Shown: positions 53,105 to 61,668, counted from the stretch's first letter. The stretch is 64,000 bases of DNA from Planctomycetota bacterium (GCA_023150475.1 JAKLKU010000001.1:186001-250000); one strand, 5' to 3'. Notes: a model not told the origin generated them from the letters alone. A program made the numbers and translations.

Positions 53105-54483
53105 GGAGCGTCCGCTCCTGTCCCGCTCGCCGGGGGTCCCGGTTCGATGCGTTCGACCTTCGAGGTCACTCGTCCGCGCGCGACTCGCGTGACGAGCGAC
53201 TCGCCGACGGAAAGCTCGGCCGCGTCGCGCACCGCTTGGCCCGACGCCCGCGTCGTGATCGAGTAGCCGCGGCCCAGGATGCCGACCGGCGAGAGCGCGT
53301 CGAGCTTCGCCGCCGCGACGGCGAGTCGGCGTTCGCGGGCTTCGACCGTGCGCTGGAGCGCGGGGCGCAGCCGTTCGCGCGCGGTGACGAGCCGGCGTTC
53401 GAAGCGCTCGAGTCGCGCGCGCGGGCTCGACGCTTCGAGTCGCCGGTGCGCGGCGGCAAGACGCGCTTCGACGGCGCGCAGTCGCCCGGAGAGAGCGCTC
53501 TGCATGCGCGCCGCGAGGTGCCCGAGGCGCTCGGCGCGCGCGAGGAGCATGTCGTCCGGCTCCGAGAGCGCCCGTGATCGTGCCGCAGCGGCGAGCCGCG
53601 TCTCGCGGTCGTCGAGCGCGTCCCCCATCGCTTGGAGCAACAGGTTCCCCGCGCGCTGCAAGCGCTCGACGAGCGCGGCGCGTTCGGGGATCAACGTCTG
53701 CGCGGCGTCGGTCGGCGTGTGCGCGCGGTGGTCCGCGACGAGATCCGCGAGCGTCGTGTCGACTTCGTGGCCGACGCCCGTGACCACGGGCACGCGCGAG
53801 TTGCGGATCGCTTCGAGCACCGGGAGCTCGTTGAAGCACCACAGATCCTCGAGCGAGCCGCCGCCGCGCACGAGCGCGATCACGTCGACGTCGGTGCGGT
53901 TCAGACGCTCGATCGCGCGCGCGAGCTCGGCGGACGCGCCTTTGCCTTGCACGCTCGAGTGCGCGAGCACGAGAGGAAAGAGCGGCCAACGCAACGTGCG
54001 CGTGCGCAGGAAGTCCTGCAGCGCGGCGCCGTCGCGGCTCGTGACGACCCCGATCTTCTGCGGCAGCGGCGGCAAGGGACGTTTGCGCTCGAACCAGCCT
54101 TTCGCGGCGAGCTCCTGCTTCAGCCGCTCGAACTCGACGAGCAACGCGCCGACGCCTTCTCGTTCGAGGCGTTGCACGATCAGGCTGTAGCTGCCGCGCG
54201 GGCCGTAGACGTCGAGCTTGCCGTGCGCGATCACCGCGAGGCCTTCCTCGAGCTCGAAGCGCGCCGCGTGCGGCACTTGGCTCTTCCAGATCGTGCACGC
54301 GATCTTCGAGTCGAGGTCCTTCAAGTCGAAGTAGACGTGCCCCGACGCCGCGACCATCACACGCGACACTTCGCCACGCACGGCGACGCGGCCGACGTTG
54401 GCCAAGAGCCCCTGCAGCTTGCGCGTGAGCTCGGTGACGGTGACGACGCGCGGCGCGTCGTCGAAAGGCAGCGTCAAGGCCAT
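53101..54483 (-). CDS. xseA: Exodeoxyribonuclease VII large subunit
   Basis: 460 residues. An N-terminal OB-fold (VTVTELTRKLQGLLAN, VRGEVSRVMVAASGHVYFDLKD) is followed by the catalytic core: QKIGVVTSRDGAALQDFLRT, ALVRGGGSLEDLWCFNE and VPVVTGVGHEVDTTLADLVADHRAHTPTDAA. A long coiled coil (about 290-400) and a final SPVGILGRGYSIT motif complete the family. With the small subunit XseB it degrades single-stranded DNA; xseB is not in the window. It starts one base after the lipoprotein stop and overlaps the glycosyltransferase start by four bases. Confidence 0.94.
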   Translation of the reverse strand: MALTLPFDDAPRVVTVTELTRKLQGLLANVGRVAVRGEVSRVMVAASGHVYFDLKDLDSKIACTIWKSQVPHAARFELEEGLAVIAHGKLDVYGPRGSYSLIVQRLEREGVGALLVEFERLKQELAAKGWFERKRPLPPLPQKIGVVTSRDGAALQDFLRTRTLRWPLFPLVLAHSSVQGKGASAELARAIERLNRTDVDVIALVRGGGSLEDLWCFNELPVLEAIRNSRVPVVTGVGHEVDTTLADLVADHRAHTPTDAAQTLIPERAALVERLQRAGNLLLQAMGDALDDRETRLAAAARSRALSEPDDMLLARAERLGHLAARMQSALSGRLRAVEARLAAAHRRLEASSPRARLERFERRLVTARERLRPALQRTVEARERRLAVAAAKLDALSPVGILGRGYSITTRASGQAVRDAAELSVGESLVTRVARGRVTSKVERIEPGPPASGTGADAP

Positions 54484-54484
54484 C

Positions 54485-55912
54485 TCAGCGTTCGCCGTCC
54501 GTCTCGTCGGGCGCGTCGGTCGCCGGGCCCGCGTCGTGCGCCCCGCGCTCGCCGGACTCGCCGGACTCGCCCGCGTCACCGGGCGCAGCCCCGACGAGGC
54601 CCGTCTTGCGCCACTCCGCGAGCTTCGCGCGCGGCAGGAAGATCCGATAGCGTCCGTCGAGGAACGGCGCCTTCTCGTCGCCGCGGAGCTGCGCGCCGTC
54701 TTCGAGCAGGAGCGCGACACCGGAGCCGTGCGGCTCGATCCGCAAGCGGTCGGCGAAGAGCAGCCGTTCGAGCCGCCCGTCGCGATCGAGCTTGCGCAGC
54801 GCCACTTTGCGCAGCACGCCGTTGACGACGCCCGCGAGTTCGTCGAGCTTCCACCAACCGTGCGCCGCGTCCTCGGCGAGCAGGTCGTTCAACGCGACGC
54901 GCACCGCGCGCACGTCGCACGTTCCGTCGTCGTCGAGGTCGAGGGCGTGCCTCGCCCGGAAGAGCTCCGGCACCGCGGCGAGCCACGGCGCAGGGTCGAC
55001 GTGGACGAGCGGGATGCGTCGCACGCCGCCGCGGCCGTTCGGATCGGTCGCGCGCTCGAAGAGTTGTTTCTCGCCGGCGCGGAGCTCGTAACCGTCCTCG
55101 AGCACGATCGTCACCGTGCGCGCCGCCTGGCTCGCTTCGAGCCGCAGGCGTTGCGCGAAGAGACTGCCGGTCGGCCGGCCTCGGTCGTCGAGCGTGCGGA
55201 AGACCACCGGCCCCGTCGCGCCGCTGGTCGCTGCGCCGGGCTTCGCTGCGCCGGGCGCGACGTCCGGAGGATCCTCGGACGGCGCTTGCGACGCGGGCTC
55301 GACGCGGGCCGCGGCCGAAAGCTCGGTCGCGCTCGCCTCCGGTTCGTCGGGCAGCCACAGGCCGAGTTCGAGGAGCTCGAGCCCCGACACGTTCTCGACC
55401 GCGAGCAGGCTGCGCAGCGCGCGCATGCGTTCGGCGGCCCGCAACCGTTCGGCGACGAGCTCCGGCGACTCGCCGGACTCACCGGGCTCACCGGGCTCGC
55501 CGGGCTCGCCGAGCCCGGCGGGCTCGCCAGGCTGGGTGGGCCGAGCGAGTTCGGCCGGCGTCGGCGACGAGCCCTCGGCGTCCGAGCTCGGCGGAGGGAC
55601 GTAACCCGGCGGCAACGCGGCGGGCGCAAGCGTCCCGACCGCTTGGAGCGTGCGCAGGAACTCCTCTTCGCGCTCGGTCAGTCGGCCGCGCACCTCGGCG
55701 AGCTCGCGCTCGAGCCGTTCGGTTTCCTCTTTCGAGGCCGCGCGCTCGGACGCGAGCGTGCGCTCGAGCTCGTCGACCCGCTGCTGCAGCGCGGCTTGCG
55801 TCGAAGCGGCGGCGCTCGGTCGCTCGACCGCGCGGGTCGTATCCCGCGAGCATCCGCCGACCGCGGCGGCGCACGACAGACCGCACAGGACGGAAAGGAC
55901 GCTCGCTCGCAT
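54485..55912 (-). CDS. Lipoprotein with coiled coil and collagen-like linker
   Basis: 475 residues. The lipobox around VGGCSRD makes Cys21 the probable lipid anchor. A coiled coil of about 45 residues (QQRVDELERTLASERAASK) is followed by a GEP/GES Gly-x-y linker of six or more triplets coded by a 9-bp repeat. The second half has two roughly similar domains (FRTLDDRGRPTGSLFAQRLRLEASQAARTVTIVLEDGYELR and later LRKLDRDGRLERLLFADRLRIEPHGSGVALLLEDG), each a beta-rich module of unknown kind. It ends with another GES-rich tail. A TACACT box lies ten bases before the ATG. It heads the unit with xseA and the glycosyltransferase gene. Confidence 0.75.
   Translation of the reverse strand: MRASVLSVLCGLSCAAAVGGCSRDTTRAVERPSAAASTQAALQQRVDELERTLASERAASKEETERLERELAEVRGRLTEREEEFLRTLQAVGTLAPAALPPGYVPPPSSDAEGSSPTPAELARPTQPGEPAGLGEPGEPGEPGESGESPELVAERLRAAERMRALRSLLAVENVSGLELLELGLWLPDEPEASATELSAAARVEPASQAPSEDPPDVAPGAAKPGAATSGATGPVVFRTLDDRGRPTGSLFAQRLRLEASQAARTVTIVLEDGYELRAGEKQLFERATDPNGRGGVRRIPLVHVDPAPWLAAVPELFRARHALDLDDDGTCDVRAVRVALNDLLAEDAAHGWWKLDELAGVVNGVLRKVALRKLDRDGRLERLLFADRLRIEPHGSGVALLLEDGAQLRGDEKAPFLDGRYRIFLPRAKLAEWRKTGLVGAAPGDAGESGESGERGAHDAGPATDAPDETDGER
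55467..55529. repeat. 9-bp tandem repeat coding a Gly-x-y linker
   Basis: Seven 9-bp units (GACTCGCCG, GGCTCACCG, GGCTCGCCG and variants) code for the GEP/GES triplets of the collagen-like lipoprotein. Confidence 0.8.
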
Positions 55913-55922
55913 CGGACACCCG

Positions 55923-55928
55923 AGTGTA
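55923..55928 (-). promoter_or_regulatory. TACACT -10 box, ten bases before the ATG
   Basis: On the minus strand CCTACACT ends ten bases before the lipoprotein ATG at 55912. It lies in the 62-base gap after the upstream gene's stop. Confidence 0.5.
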
Positions 55929-55974
55929 GGCGCCCTCGAAAGCCGACGAAAGTCCGCGGAGGGCGGAAGGCCGG

Positions 55975-56790
55975 TCAGCGGCGCGGAGCTTCCGACGCGC
56001 GAGGCTCCGCGCTCTTCCCGGTCGCCTGCGTCGGTCGGTCGAGTCGCGCGAGCGGTGCTTCGAGCTCGGCGCGTCGGTGCAGCGCCTTTTCGAGCGGCAC
56101 GGCCGCTTCGCCGCCGAGCGCGGAGAGTCCGACGAGCCGCGCGCCATCGCCCGGTCTGCGGCCCCACAGGAAGACGTCGAGCGACCGTCCGGGCGCGAGC
56201 TCGACGTGCGTCGCGCCGAGCAAGACGCGCAACGGATCGCTCGGCCGATCGGCGGCGCCGGAGCCGGACGCGAGCGGCGCGAGCGCGATGGCGGCGGCGG
56301 AGCCGCCAAAGCTGTCGACCACCGCGAGCCGCGAAAGCTCGAACTCGAGCGGCGCGTTCGCGGCATCGGCATTCGGGGCGTCGCCATTTGGGGCGCCGGC
56401 GTTCTGGGCGCTGGCGTTCTGGGCGCCGGCACTCTGGGCGCCGGCACTCTGGGTGCCGGGACCCGCCGCGCTCGGCGCAGCGTCGAAGGCCAGCGTCAAC
56501 CGCCACGGTTCGCCGGCGTCGAGCGCGAGCCGCCGCGCGAGTGCGGACGCGTCGAAACGCTGGCGCGTCGCGTCCGGGTGGAGCGGCGTCAGCCGCACGC
56601 GCACCGCGCCCCGGCCGACGTCGACGCGCGCGGCGAATCCGGCGACGTCCTCGTCGGGCGACGCGACCGTCGGCAGCACGTGCCCGACCGGCGTGCGTTC
56701 GCCTTCGAGCCAGTAGAGCCCCCCCAACGCGCACGCCAGGGTCGGCACGAGCCAGAACCACGGGGAACGCAGCGATCGTCGCGAGCTCAT
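55975..56790 (-). CDS. Membrane-anchored low-complexity protein
   Basis: 271 residues. A single N-terminal hydrophobic span (PWFWLVPTLACALGGLYW) precedes a mostly beta and coil periplasmic region. Residues of about 108-150 are alanine-, glycine-, asparagine- and glutamine-rich pentapeptides (SAGAQ, NASAQ, NAGAP), coded by a 15-bp repeat. The rest (ALAPLASGSGAADRPSDPLRVLLGATHVELAPGRSLDVFLWGRR) has no known family. It follows the HEAT-like gene after 19 bases on the same strand and is probably co-transcribed with it. Function unknown. Confidence 0.65.
   Translation of the reverse strand: MSSRRSLRSPWFWLVPTLACALGGLYWLEGERTPVGHVLPTVASPDEDVAGFAARVDVGRGAVRVRLTPLHPDATRQRFDASALARRLALDAGEPWRLTLAFDAAPSAAGPGTQSAGAQSAGAQNASAQNAGAPNGDAPNADAANAPLEFELSRLAVVDSFGGSAAAIALAPLASGSGAADRPSDPLRVLLGATHVELAPGRSLDVFLWGRRPGDGARLVGLSALGGEAAVPLEKALHRRAELEAPLARLDRPTQATGKSAEPRASEAPRR
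56372..56461. repeat. 15-bp tandem repeat, six units
   Basis: Six 15-bp units (TTCTGGGCGCCGGCA and variants) code for a run of xAGAQ-like pentapeptides in the low-complexity protein. Confidence 0.8.
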
Positions 56791-56809
56791 GCGCGGACGC
56801 GCCGACGCG

Positions 56810-57661
56810 TCAGGCGTCCTTCTCGTCCCAGTTCTCGCGCTTGTTCTTGTTCCACCAACGCTGCCACTCGTTGGGATCGTGCTCGTCGTGCTTCGCGAGC
56901 TTCTGGAGCGCGGAGATGATCGGCGCGGCGATCGTGTTGTACTTCTCGGCGGCGATCGGATCGGACTGGTTCGACGCTTGGCCGGCGTCGTTCGCGGCTT
57001 TGGCTTCCATCAGGAGCTTCAGCAACTCCTCGAAGGTCTCCTTGCGCAGTTTGAGGTCGATGTCGCCGTACTCGCCGAGCGCTTCGGCGCTCGCGGCGAG
57101 GATGCGCGAATTCTTGTCGTTCAGGAGCTTGATCAGGAACTTGCGGCCGGCCTCGTCCTTCGTCTTGCCGAGCGACTGGATCAGCTTCTCCTGCAGCGGC
57201 ACGTCCTTCTTGTGTTCCTTCGAACCGATCCACGTCATCAGCACCTTGGCGCTCTCCGGCGCCATCGTGCGCAGCGCGACCGCGCAAGCGATGTAGAGCT
57301 TGTTGTCGCGGACGCCTTCTTGATCCTCCTGGCGCTTGACCGTGAAGCACTTGTCGAGCGCCGCGACGACGACGCCACGGTCCTTCGGTCCGCACTTCGG
57401 AAACTCTTGGACGAGCTTGTCGACGACGCTGATCGCTTCGTGGTCTTCCTTGCCGCGCTTCTCGATGCGTTTCCCTAGGTCCTCGACGAGCGCCTTGATC
57501 TCCGGACGGTTGTCGGGGTTCGTGTTCTCGGCGGGCTTTTCTTGTCCGGAGAACGGCTGCGCCGCGCCGGTCGACGACGCCGTGGCGGTCGGAACGACGA
57601 CCAGCGGCAGTGCGGACGGGGCGGCGAGGCACAACATGGCGAGGATGCGGTTCGCGATCAT
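56810..57661 (-). CDS. Secreted HEAT-repeat-like protein
   Basis: 283 residues. A signal peptide (LAMLCLAAPSALPLVVVPTATA) leads to a helical region of HEAT/armadillo-like pairs: EIKALVEDLGKRIEKRGKED, LQEKLIQSLGKTKDEAGRKFLIKLLND, SRILAASAEALGEYGDIDLKLRKETFEELLKLL. The C-terminus ends EWQRWWNKNKRENWDEKDA with several tryptophans. It probably serves as a periplasmic scaffold. AGGTG five bases before the ATG supports the start. It heads a two-gene unit with the low-complexity membrane protein. Confidence 0.7.
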   Translation of the reverse strand: MIANRILAMLCLAAPSALPLVVVPTATASSTGAAQPFSGQEKPAENTNPDNRPEIKALVEDLGKRIEKRGKEDHEAISVVDKLVQEFPKCGPKDRGVVVAALDKCFTVKRQEDQEGVRDNKLYIACAVALRTMAPESAKVLMTWIGSKEHKKDVPLQEKLIQSLGKTKDEAGRKFLIKLLNDKNSRILAASAEALGEYGDIDLKLRKETFEELLKLLMEAKAANDAGQASNQSDPIAAEKYNTIAAPIISALQKLAKHDEHDPNEWQRWWNKNKRENWDEKDA

Positions 57662-57914
57662 GGCTTCACCTATCGAATGCCGCTGGCCGAGCGCAGCGGG
57701 CGTAAGTCACTGAGTACGCGGTACGGTAACGCGGACGAGGGGCTCGTCGAAGAGCCCGGGCCGATTGCGCCTGGGGCGTCCACGCGCCGATCGGCCCCGA
57801 GTTGGAGGCAATTCGCTCGCCGCTCCGGACGGAACCCGACGGACGGATCCGGGTATCGGAAAAGTGCTGCGCCGGACCACACCCGCGCCGCAGAGCCCGA
57901 GCGCCGGAGTGCGG

Positions 57915-58793
57915 TCACGCACGGAAACGACGGCCACCGAGCTCCGAGCGATGCCGCTCTTCGATCGCGGCCATGCGAGCGCGCAGTTCCTGCACGACGG
58001 GCCCGGACGCCCCCGGCAGGCCCGTCCGCAGGCCGTCGACTTCCACCACCGGCACGATGCGATTGGTGGTGTTCGTGGCGAACACTTCATCGGCGGCGAG
58101 CAGGTCCGCACGCTCGACGCGGCCCTCGACCCACGGGAACGCGAGCGGCCGCGCCGCGAGTTCCGCCTGCAGCCGACCGCGGACGATGCCGGCGAGGCAA
58201 CCGCGTTCGAGCGCCGGCGTGAGCAAGCGTCCTTTCGAGAGGACGAACAGGTTGCACCACGTGCCTTCGGCGAAGTCGCCTTCTTCGGTCGCGAAGAGCG
58301 CGTCCCAGCCGCCGCGCGCGACGGCCTCTTCGCGAGCGAGCACGTTGCGCAGACGGTTCGTCGACTTCACGCGCTCGAACGGATCGGAGTGCAGCTTGAC
58401 GAAGCGCGAGATCACGAGCTTCGCGCCGCGCGGTTCCGGCCGCACGACGTCGCGCGCGCCGAGCACGAGCGACGCGCCGCGGCCGGGCACGCCACGGGTC
58501 AGCGTGATGCGCACCGCGCAATCGACGCCACCGAGCGCGTCGAGGTAGGCGTCGAGCGCACGCTCGAGCGAATGCGGCGGCGGCCACGGGATGCCGAGCG
58601 TGCGTGCGCCTTCCGCGAGGCGCTCGAAGTGCTCGCGCGCGAAGTACGCGACGCCCCGCTCGTAGAGCAGCGTCTCGAACACGGCGAGCCCGAGCGAGAA
58701 GCCGGGATCCTCCGCGGCGATCGCGGGCGAGAACGGTTCGACGAAACGCCCGTCGATCCAGACGGGATAGGGCTTCGGGAGGGACGTGTTCAT
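57915..58793 (-). CDS. Class IV aminotransferase / aminodeoxychorismate-lyase-like
   Basis: 292 residues of the fold-type IV PLP family. The PLP lysine is K143 in ERVKSTNRLRNVLA, followed by EEGDFAEGTWCNLFVL, the beta-strand glutamate region, and AADEVFATNTTNRIVPV. Branched-chain aminotransferases, D-amino-acid aminotransferases and 4-amino-4-deoxychorismate lyase (PabC) share this fold. The gene overlaps pabB by ATGA, so PabC, which converts aminodeoxychorismate to p-aminobenzoate, is the best reading. The motif alone does not decide. Confidence 0.8.
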   Translation of the reverse strand: MNTSLPKPYPVWIDGRFVEPFSPAIAAEDPGFSLGLAVFETLLYERGVAYFAREHFERLAEGARTLGIPWPPPHSLERALDAYLDALGGVDCAVRITLTRGVPGRGASLVLGARDVVRPEPRGAKLVISRFVKLHSDPFERVKSTNRLRNVLAREEAVARGGWDALFATEEGDFAEGTWCNLFVLSKGRLLTPALERGCLAGIVRGRLQAELAARPLAFPWVEGRVERADLLAADEVFATNTTNRIVPVVEVDGLRTGLPGASGPVVQELRARMAAIEERHRSELGGRRFRA

Positions 58794-60226
58794 GGTGCGT
58801 CGAGCGCGTCGACGATACCGGCGGCCTTCGCCAACGTCTCGCGGTCTTCGGCGCTCGCGTCGGAGGAGAACGTGATCCCGCCGCCGACGCGGAAGGACAC
58901 TTCGCCGAAGTCGCGCGCGAGCGGCCGCCACTGCAGCGTGCGGATCAGGACGTTCAGGTTGGCGCGCCCGTCGAGCGAGAACGCGCCGAGCGAGCCGCAG
59001 AAGAAGCCGCGCCCCTCGCCTTCGAGCTCCGCGATGTGCGCCAGCGCGGCGAGCTTCGGACAGCCGCTGATCGAACCGCCGGGGAAGAGCGCGGCGACGA
59101 GGTCGAACGCGTCGACGCCCGGCCGCGGCTCGGCGACCACGTCGGCCATCAAGTGATGCACTCGCGCGTAGCTCGCGAGCGTCGGATAGCCTTCGACGCG
59201 CACCGATCCGGGCCGCGCGACGCGGCCGAGGTCGTTGCGCTCGAGATCGACGATCATCACGAGCTCGGCCAAGTCCTTCTCGCTCGCGAGCAGCGCCGCG
59301 CGCCGGCGTGCGTCTTCGGCGGGGTCCGCCGAGCGCGCGATCGTGCCTTTGATCGGTCGCGTGCGCGCGATCTCGCCCGCGGACTTGGCACCGAGGTCGC
59401 TGCCGATCTCACGGCCGACCTCGAGGAAGAGTTCGGGCGAGCACGAGAGCAGCGCGCCGCGGCGTTCGCTTCGCTTGGGATCCGCAGAGTCGAACGACAG
59501 GAAGCCCATGTACGGCGCCGGATTGCGCTCGCGCAGCTTGGCGTAGAGCTCGACCGGGTCGCCGCGGACCTCGCACGTGAAACGATGCGCGAGGTTCGCT
59601 TGGTAGAGCTCGCCGCGGCCGATCGCCGCGCGGCAGCGTTCGATGCGCGCACGGTGCTCGGCGCTCGACGTCCAACGCACGAGTTCGCCGCTCCGGCCGG
59701 CTCCGCGCGGCGCGTCGTTCGGCGCGGGAACCCGCGCGAGCTCCGCTTCGAGTACCGCGCGGCGCCGCTCGACCGACGCGCGTCCGTCGCCGGGTTCGTC
59801 GCCGAGCACGAGCCACGTGCGCTCCGCGCGTTCGTCGCGCACCAGGAAGTCGACGTAGAGCCCGCCCAAGAGCAACGGAAAGCCCCACGGTTCCGGAGGC
59901 ATCACGACGCGCGTCTCGCCGGCGACTCCGAGGTCGTAGGCGAGCGCCGCGAGCAGTCCGCCGGCGAAGAAACCGGGCACCGAGTCCCCCGCGGCGGGCG
60001 CGAGCTCGCGTTGCGCGTCGCGCAGACCGAAGACTCCGCGTTCCGGCTCGAGCGCGAGCGGCAACGGGTCGAAGCCGAGCAGGCTGAAACGTTTGGGCTC
60101 GCCCGCGGCGCTGTCGAGCAACGCGAGCCCCGGCCGCGAGCGCAACGCGCGCAACGCCTGGACCAACGGCCCGCGGTCGGCGAGCTCGAACACGCGCGGC
60201 GCGAAGCGAAAGCGCGGCGCCCCCAT
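58790..60226 (-). CDS. pabB: Aminodeoxychorismate synthase component I
   Basis: 478 residues of the chorismate-binding family. PIKGT (TRPIKGTIARS) with lysine is the mark of PabB rather than anthranilate synthase (PIAGT). YQANLAHRF, ASEKDLAELVMIVDLERNDLGRV, PGGSISGCPKLAAL and FSSDASAEDRETLAKAAG are the remaining blocks. It aminates chorismate for p-aminobenzoate and folate. The stop overlaps the aminotransferase start (ATGA). It starts six bases after the stop of the upstream MFS gene. The glutamine amidotransferase PabA is not in the window. Confidence 0.92.
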   Translation of the reverse strand: MGAPRFRFAPRVFELADRGPLVQALRALRSRPGLALLDSAAGEPKRFSLLGFDPLPLALEPERGVFGLRDAQRELAPAAGDSVPGFFAGGLLAALAYDLGVAGETRVVMPPEPWGFPLLLGGLYVDFLVRDERAERTWLVLGDEPGDGRASVERRRAVLEAELARVPAPNDAPRGAGRSGELVRWTSSAEHRARIERCRAAIGRGELYQANLAHRFTCEVRGDPVELYAKLRERNPAPYMGFLSFDSADPKRSERRGALLSCSPELFLEVGREIGSDLGAKSAGEIARTRPIKGTIARSADPAEDARRRAALLASEKDLAELVMIVDLERNDLGRVARPGSVRVEGYPTLASYARVHHLMADVVAEPRPGVDAFDLVAALFPGGSISGCPKLAALAHIAELEGEGRGFFCGSLGAFSLDGRANLNVLIRTLQWRPLARDFGEVSFRVGGGITFSSDASAEDRETLAKAAGIVDALDAP

Positions 60227-60232
60227 CGCGGA

Positions 60233-61549
60233 TCAGGCCGCTTTGCGGCCGAAGTTCGCGCCGAAACGACGGTGGTAGGCGTATCCGAGCGCCGTCGCGA
60301 GGAGCAACACGCCCGCGGCCGCGAAGAACGGCGAGCGTGGACCGAAGCGTTCGAAGATCACGCCGGCGAGCGCCGGACCGGTGAGCCGCGCAAGGCTCGC
60401 GAGCGACTGCTGGAGGCCGAGGTACGCGCCTTGTTGGTCGACCGGCGACGACCGCGAGATCAACGAGCCGACCGACGGGTTGTTGAGCCCGAAGCCGCAC
60501 GGCAGGAGCACGCAGCCGACGATGACCCACACGAACGTCGACGCGCCGCCGACGACGGCGAGGCCGAGCGCCAGCACGAACGGACCGACGACCGCGAGCC
60601 GCGTCTCGCCGTAGCGCGGCACGAGTCTGCGGATCAAGCCGCCCTGGATCAGCGCGGAGATCAGTCCGACGACGAACAGGTACCGACCGGCGTACTTCGC
60701 GGCGGCGAACGTCTCTTCGCGGGTCGCGTGTTCGACCGCGTGGTCCATGCCGAAGTACGTCGGGAACTTCGCCAGGCCGAACAGGATGAACATGCTCTCG
60801 AACGCCGAGAACGCGAAGACCGCGCAGAACGCAAGCGCGAGCGCCCAACCGATCTCTGGCTTCGCGAGCGCGCCGCGCACCTGGTCGAGACCGTAGAGCC
60901 GCGTGCTCTTGTGCGGTCCGCGCGCGGGCTCCTTCAACGTCGCCGCGCCGAAGAGCGCCGCGGCGAACGAAAGCGACGCCGCGACGATGCCCGGCAGCTC
61001 GATCGAGACTTGCGAGAGCTCGCCGCCGACCGCCGGACCGATCGTGAAGCCCAGACCGAACGCGGCGCCGACGAGGCCCATGCCCTTCGCGCGGTTTTCC
61101 GGCGTCGTCACGTCGGCGATGAAGGCGCTCGCGGTCGAGACGTTCGCGCCGAAGAAGCCGGCGAGCGAACGCGACACGAAGAGCACGCCGAGCGTCCAGC
61201 GGTCGACCGACGCGTCGGCGCCGCCGAACGAGCGCACGAGCCAGGCGGCGACTTCGTCGCTGAAGCCGAAGACGAGGTACGAGAGCGCCGTGCCGACGAG
61301 TCCCCAGACGAGCACCGGTTTGCGCCCGATGCGGTCGGAGACGCGGCCCCAGAAGGGCGCGAAGAGGAACTGCATCCCCGAGAAGCACCCGAAGAGCAGT
61401 CCGAGCTCGACTTCGGTCGCCTGGTAGGCCTTCGAGTAGATCGGCAGCAGCGGAATGACGATGCCGAATCCGAGAAGGTCGATGAAGACCGTCAGGAAGA
61501 TGAAAAGGAGCGGCGAACGCCCTCCCGCGGCGGTCTCTCTCGTCGACAT
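60233..61549 (-). CDS. MFS transporter, drug:H+ antiporter type
   Basis: 438 residues with twelve predicted membrane spans. The loop 2-3 motif GRVSDRIGRKPVLVWG and FFGANVSTASAFIADVTTPENRAKGMGLVGAAFGLGFTIGP are those of TetA-like DHA1 exporters. The substrate is unknown. It is the first gene of an operon with pabB and the PabC-like gene. A TATACT box, the nearest to consensus in the window, ends ten bases before the ATG at 61549. Its place upstream of PABA genes raises the possibility that it moves a folate-pathway compound or an antifolate. Confidence 0.88.
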   Translation of the reverse strand: MSTRETAAGGRSPLLFIFLTVFIDLLGFGIVIPLLPIYSKAYQATEVELGLLFGCFSGMQFLFAPFWGRVSDRIGRKPVLVWGLVGTALSYLVFGFSDEVAAWLVRSFGGADASVDRWTLGVLFVSRSLAGFFGANVSTASAFIADVTTPENRAKGMGLVGAAFGLGFTIGPAVGGELSQVSIELPGIVAASLSFAAALFGAATLKEPARGPHKSTRLYGLDQVRGALAKPEIGWALALAFCAVFAFSAFESMFILFGLAKFPTYFGMDHAVEHATREETFAAAKYAGRYLFVVGLISALIQGGLIRRLVPRYGETRLAVVGPFVLALGLAVVGGASTFVWVIVGCVLLPCGFGLNNPSVGSLISRSSPVDQQGAYLGLQQSLASLARLTGPALAGVIFERFGPRSPFFAAAGVLLLATALGYAYHRRFGANFGRKAA

Positions 61550-61559
61550 GAAGCGGCGG

Positions 61560-61565
61560 AGTATA
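61560..61565 (-). promoter_or_regulatory. TATACT -10 box, ten bases before the ATG
   Basis: On the minus strand GCTATACT differs from TATAAT at one base and ends ten bases before the MFS ATG. It is the best -10 match in the window and supports the leaderless reading. Confidence 0.55.
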
Positions 61566-61626
61566 GCGGCGGCGGCCCTGCGGCTTGAGCCGTGCGGGAC
61601 CGAGGACCGATAAGGCAGCGCTTTCC

Positions 61627-61632
61627 TAGGGT
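61627..61632 (+). promoter_or_regulatory. Putative -10 box (TAGGGT)
   Basis: CCTAGGGT ends 36 bases before the ATG at 61669. GAGGTGG then lies about seven bases before the ATG, so this gene would have a leader. Confidence 0.35.
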
Positions 61633-61668
61633 CCGGACGCGGACCGCACGAACCTCCGAGGTGGAACG

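Noticed and set aside
57758-57797. Inverted repeat GGGCCGAT/ATCGGCCC downstream of the PabC-like gene as terminator
   Set aside because: The stem is 8 bp with a loop of over 20 bases and lies more than 100 bases from the stop codon, so I did not list it as a feature.
58604-61588. Plus-strand open frame of 994 codons across the MFS, pabB and aminotransferase genes
   Set aside because: It mirrors three recognised minus-strand genes and is composed of low-complexity Arg/Glu/Ala sequence.
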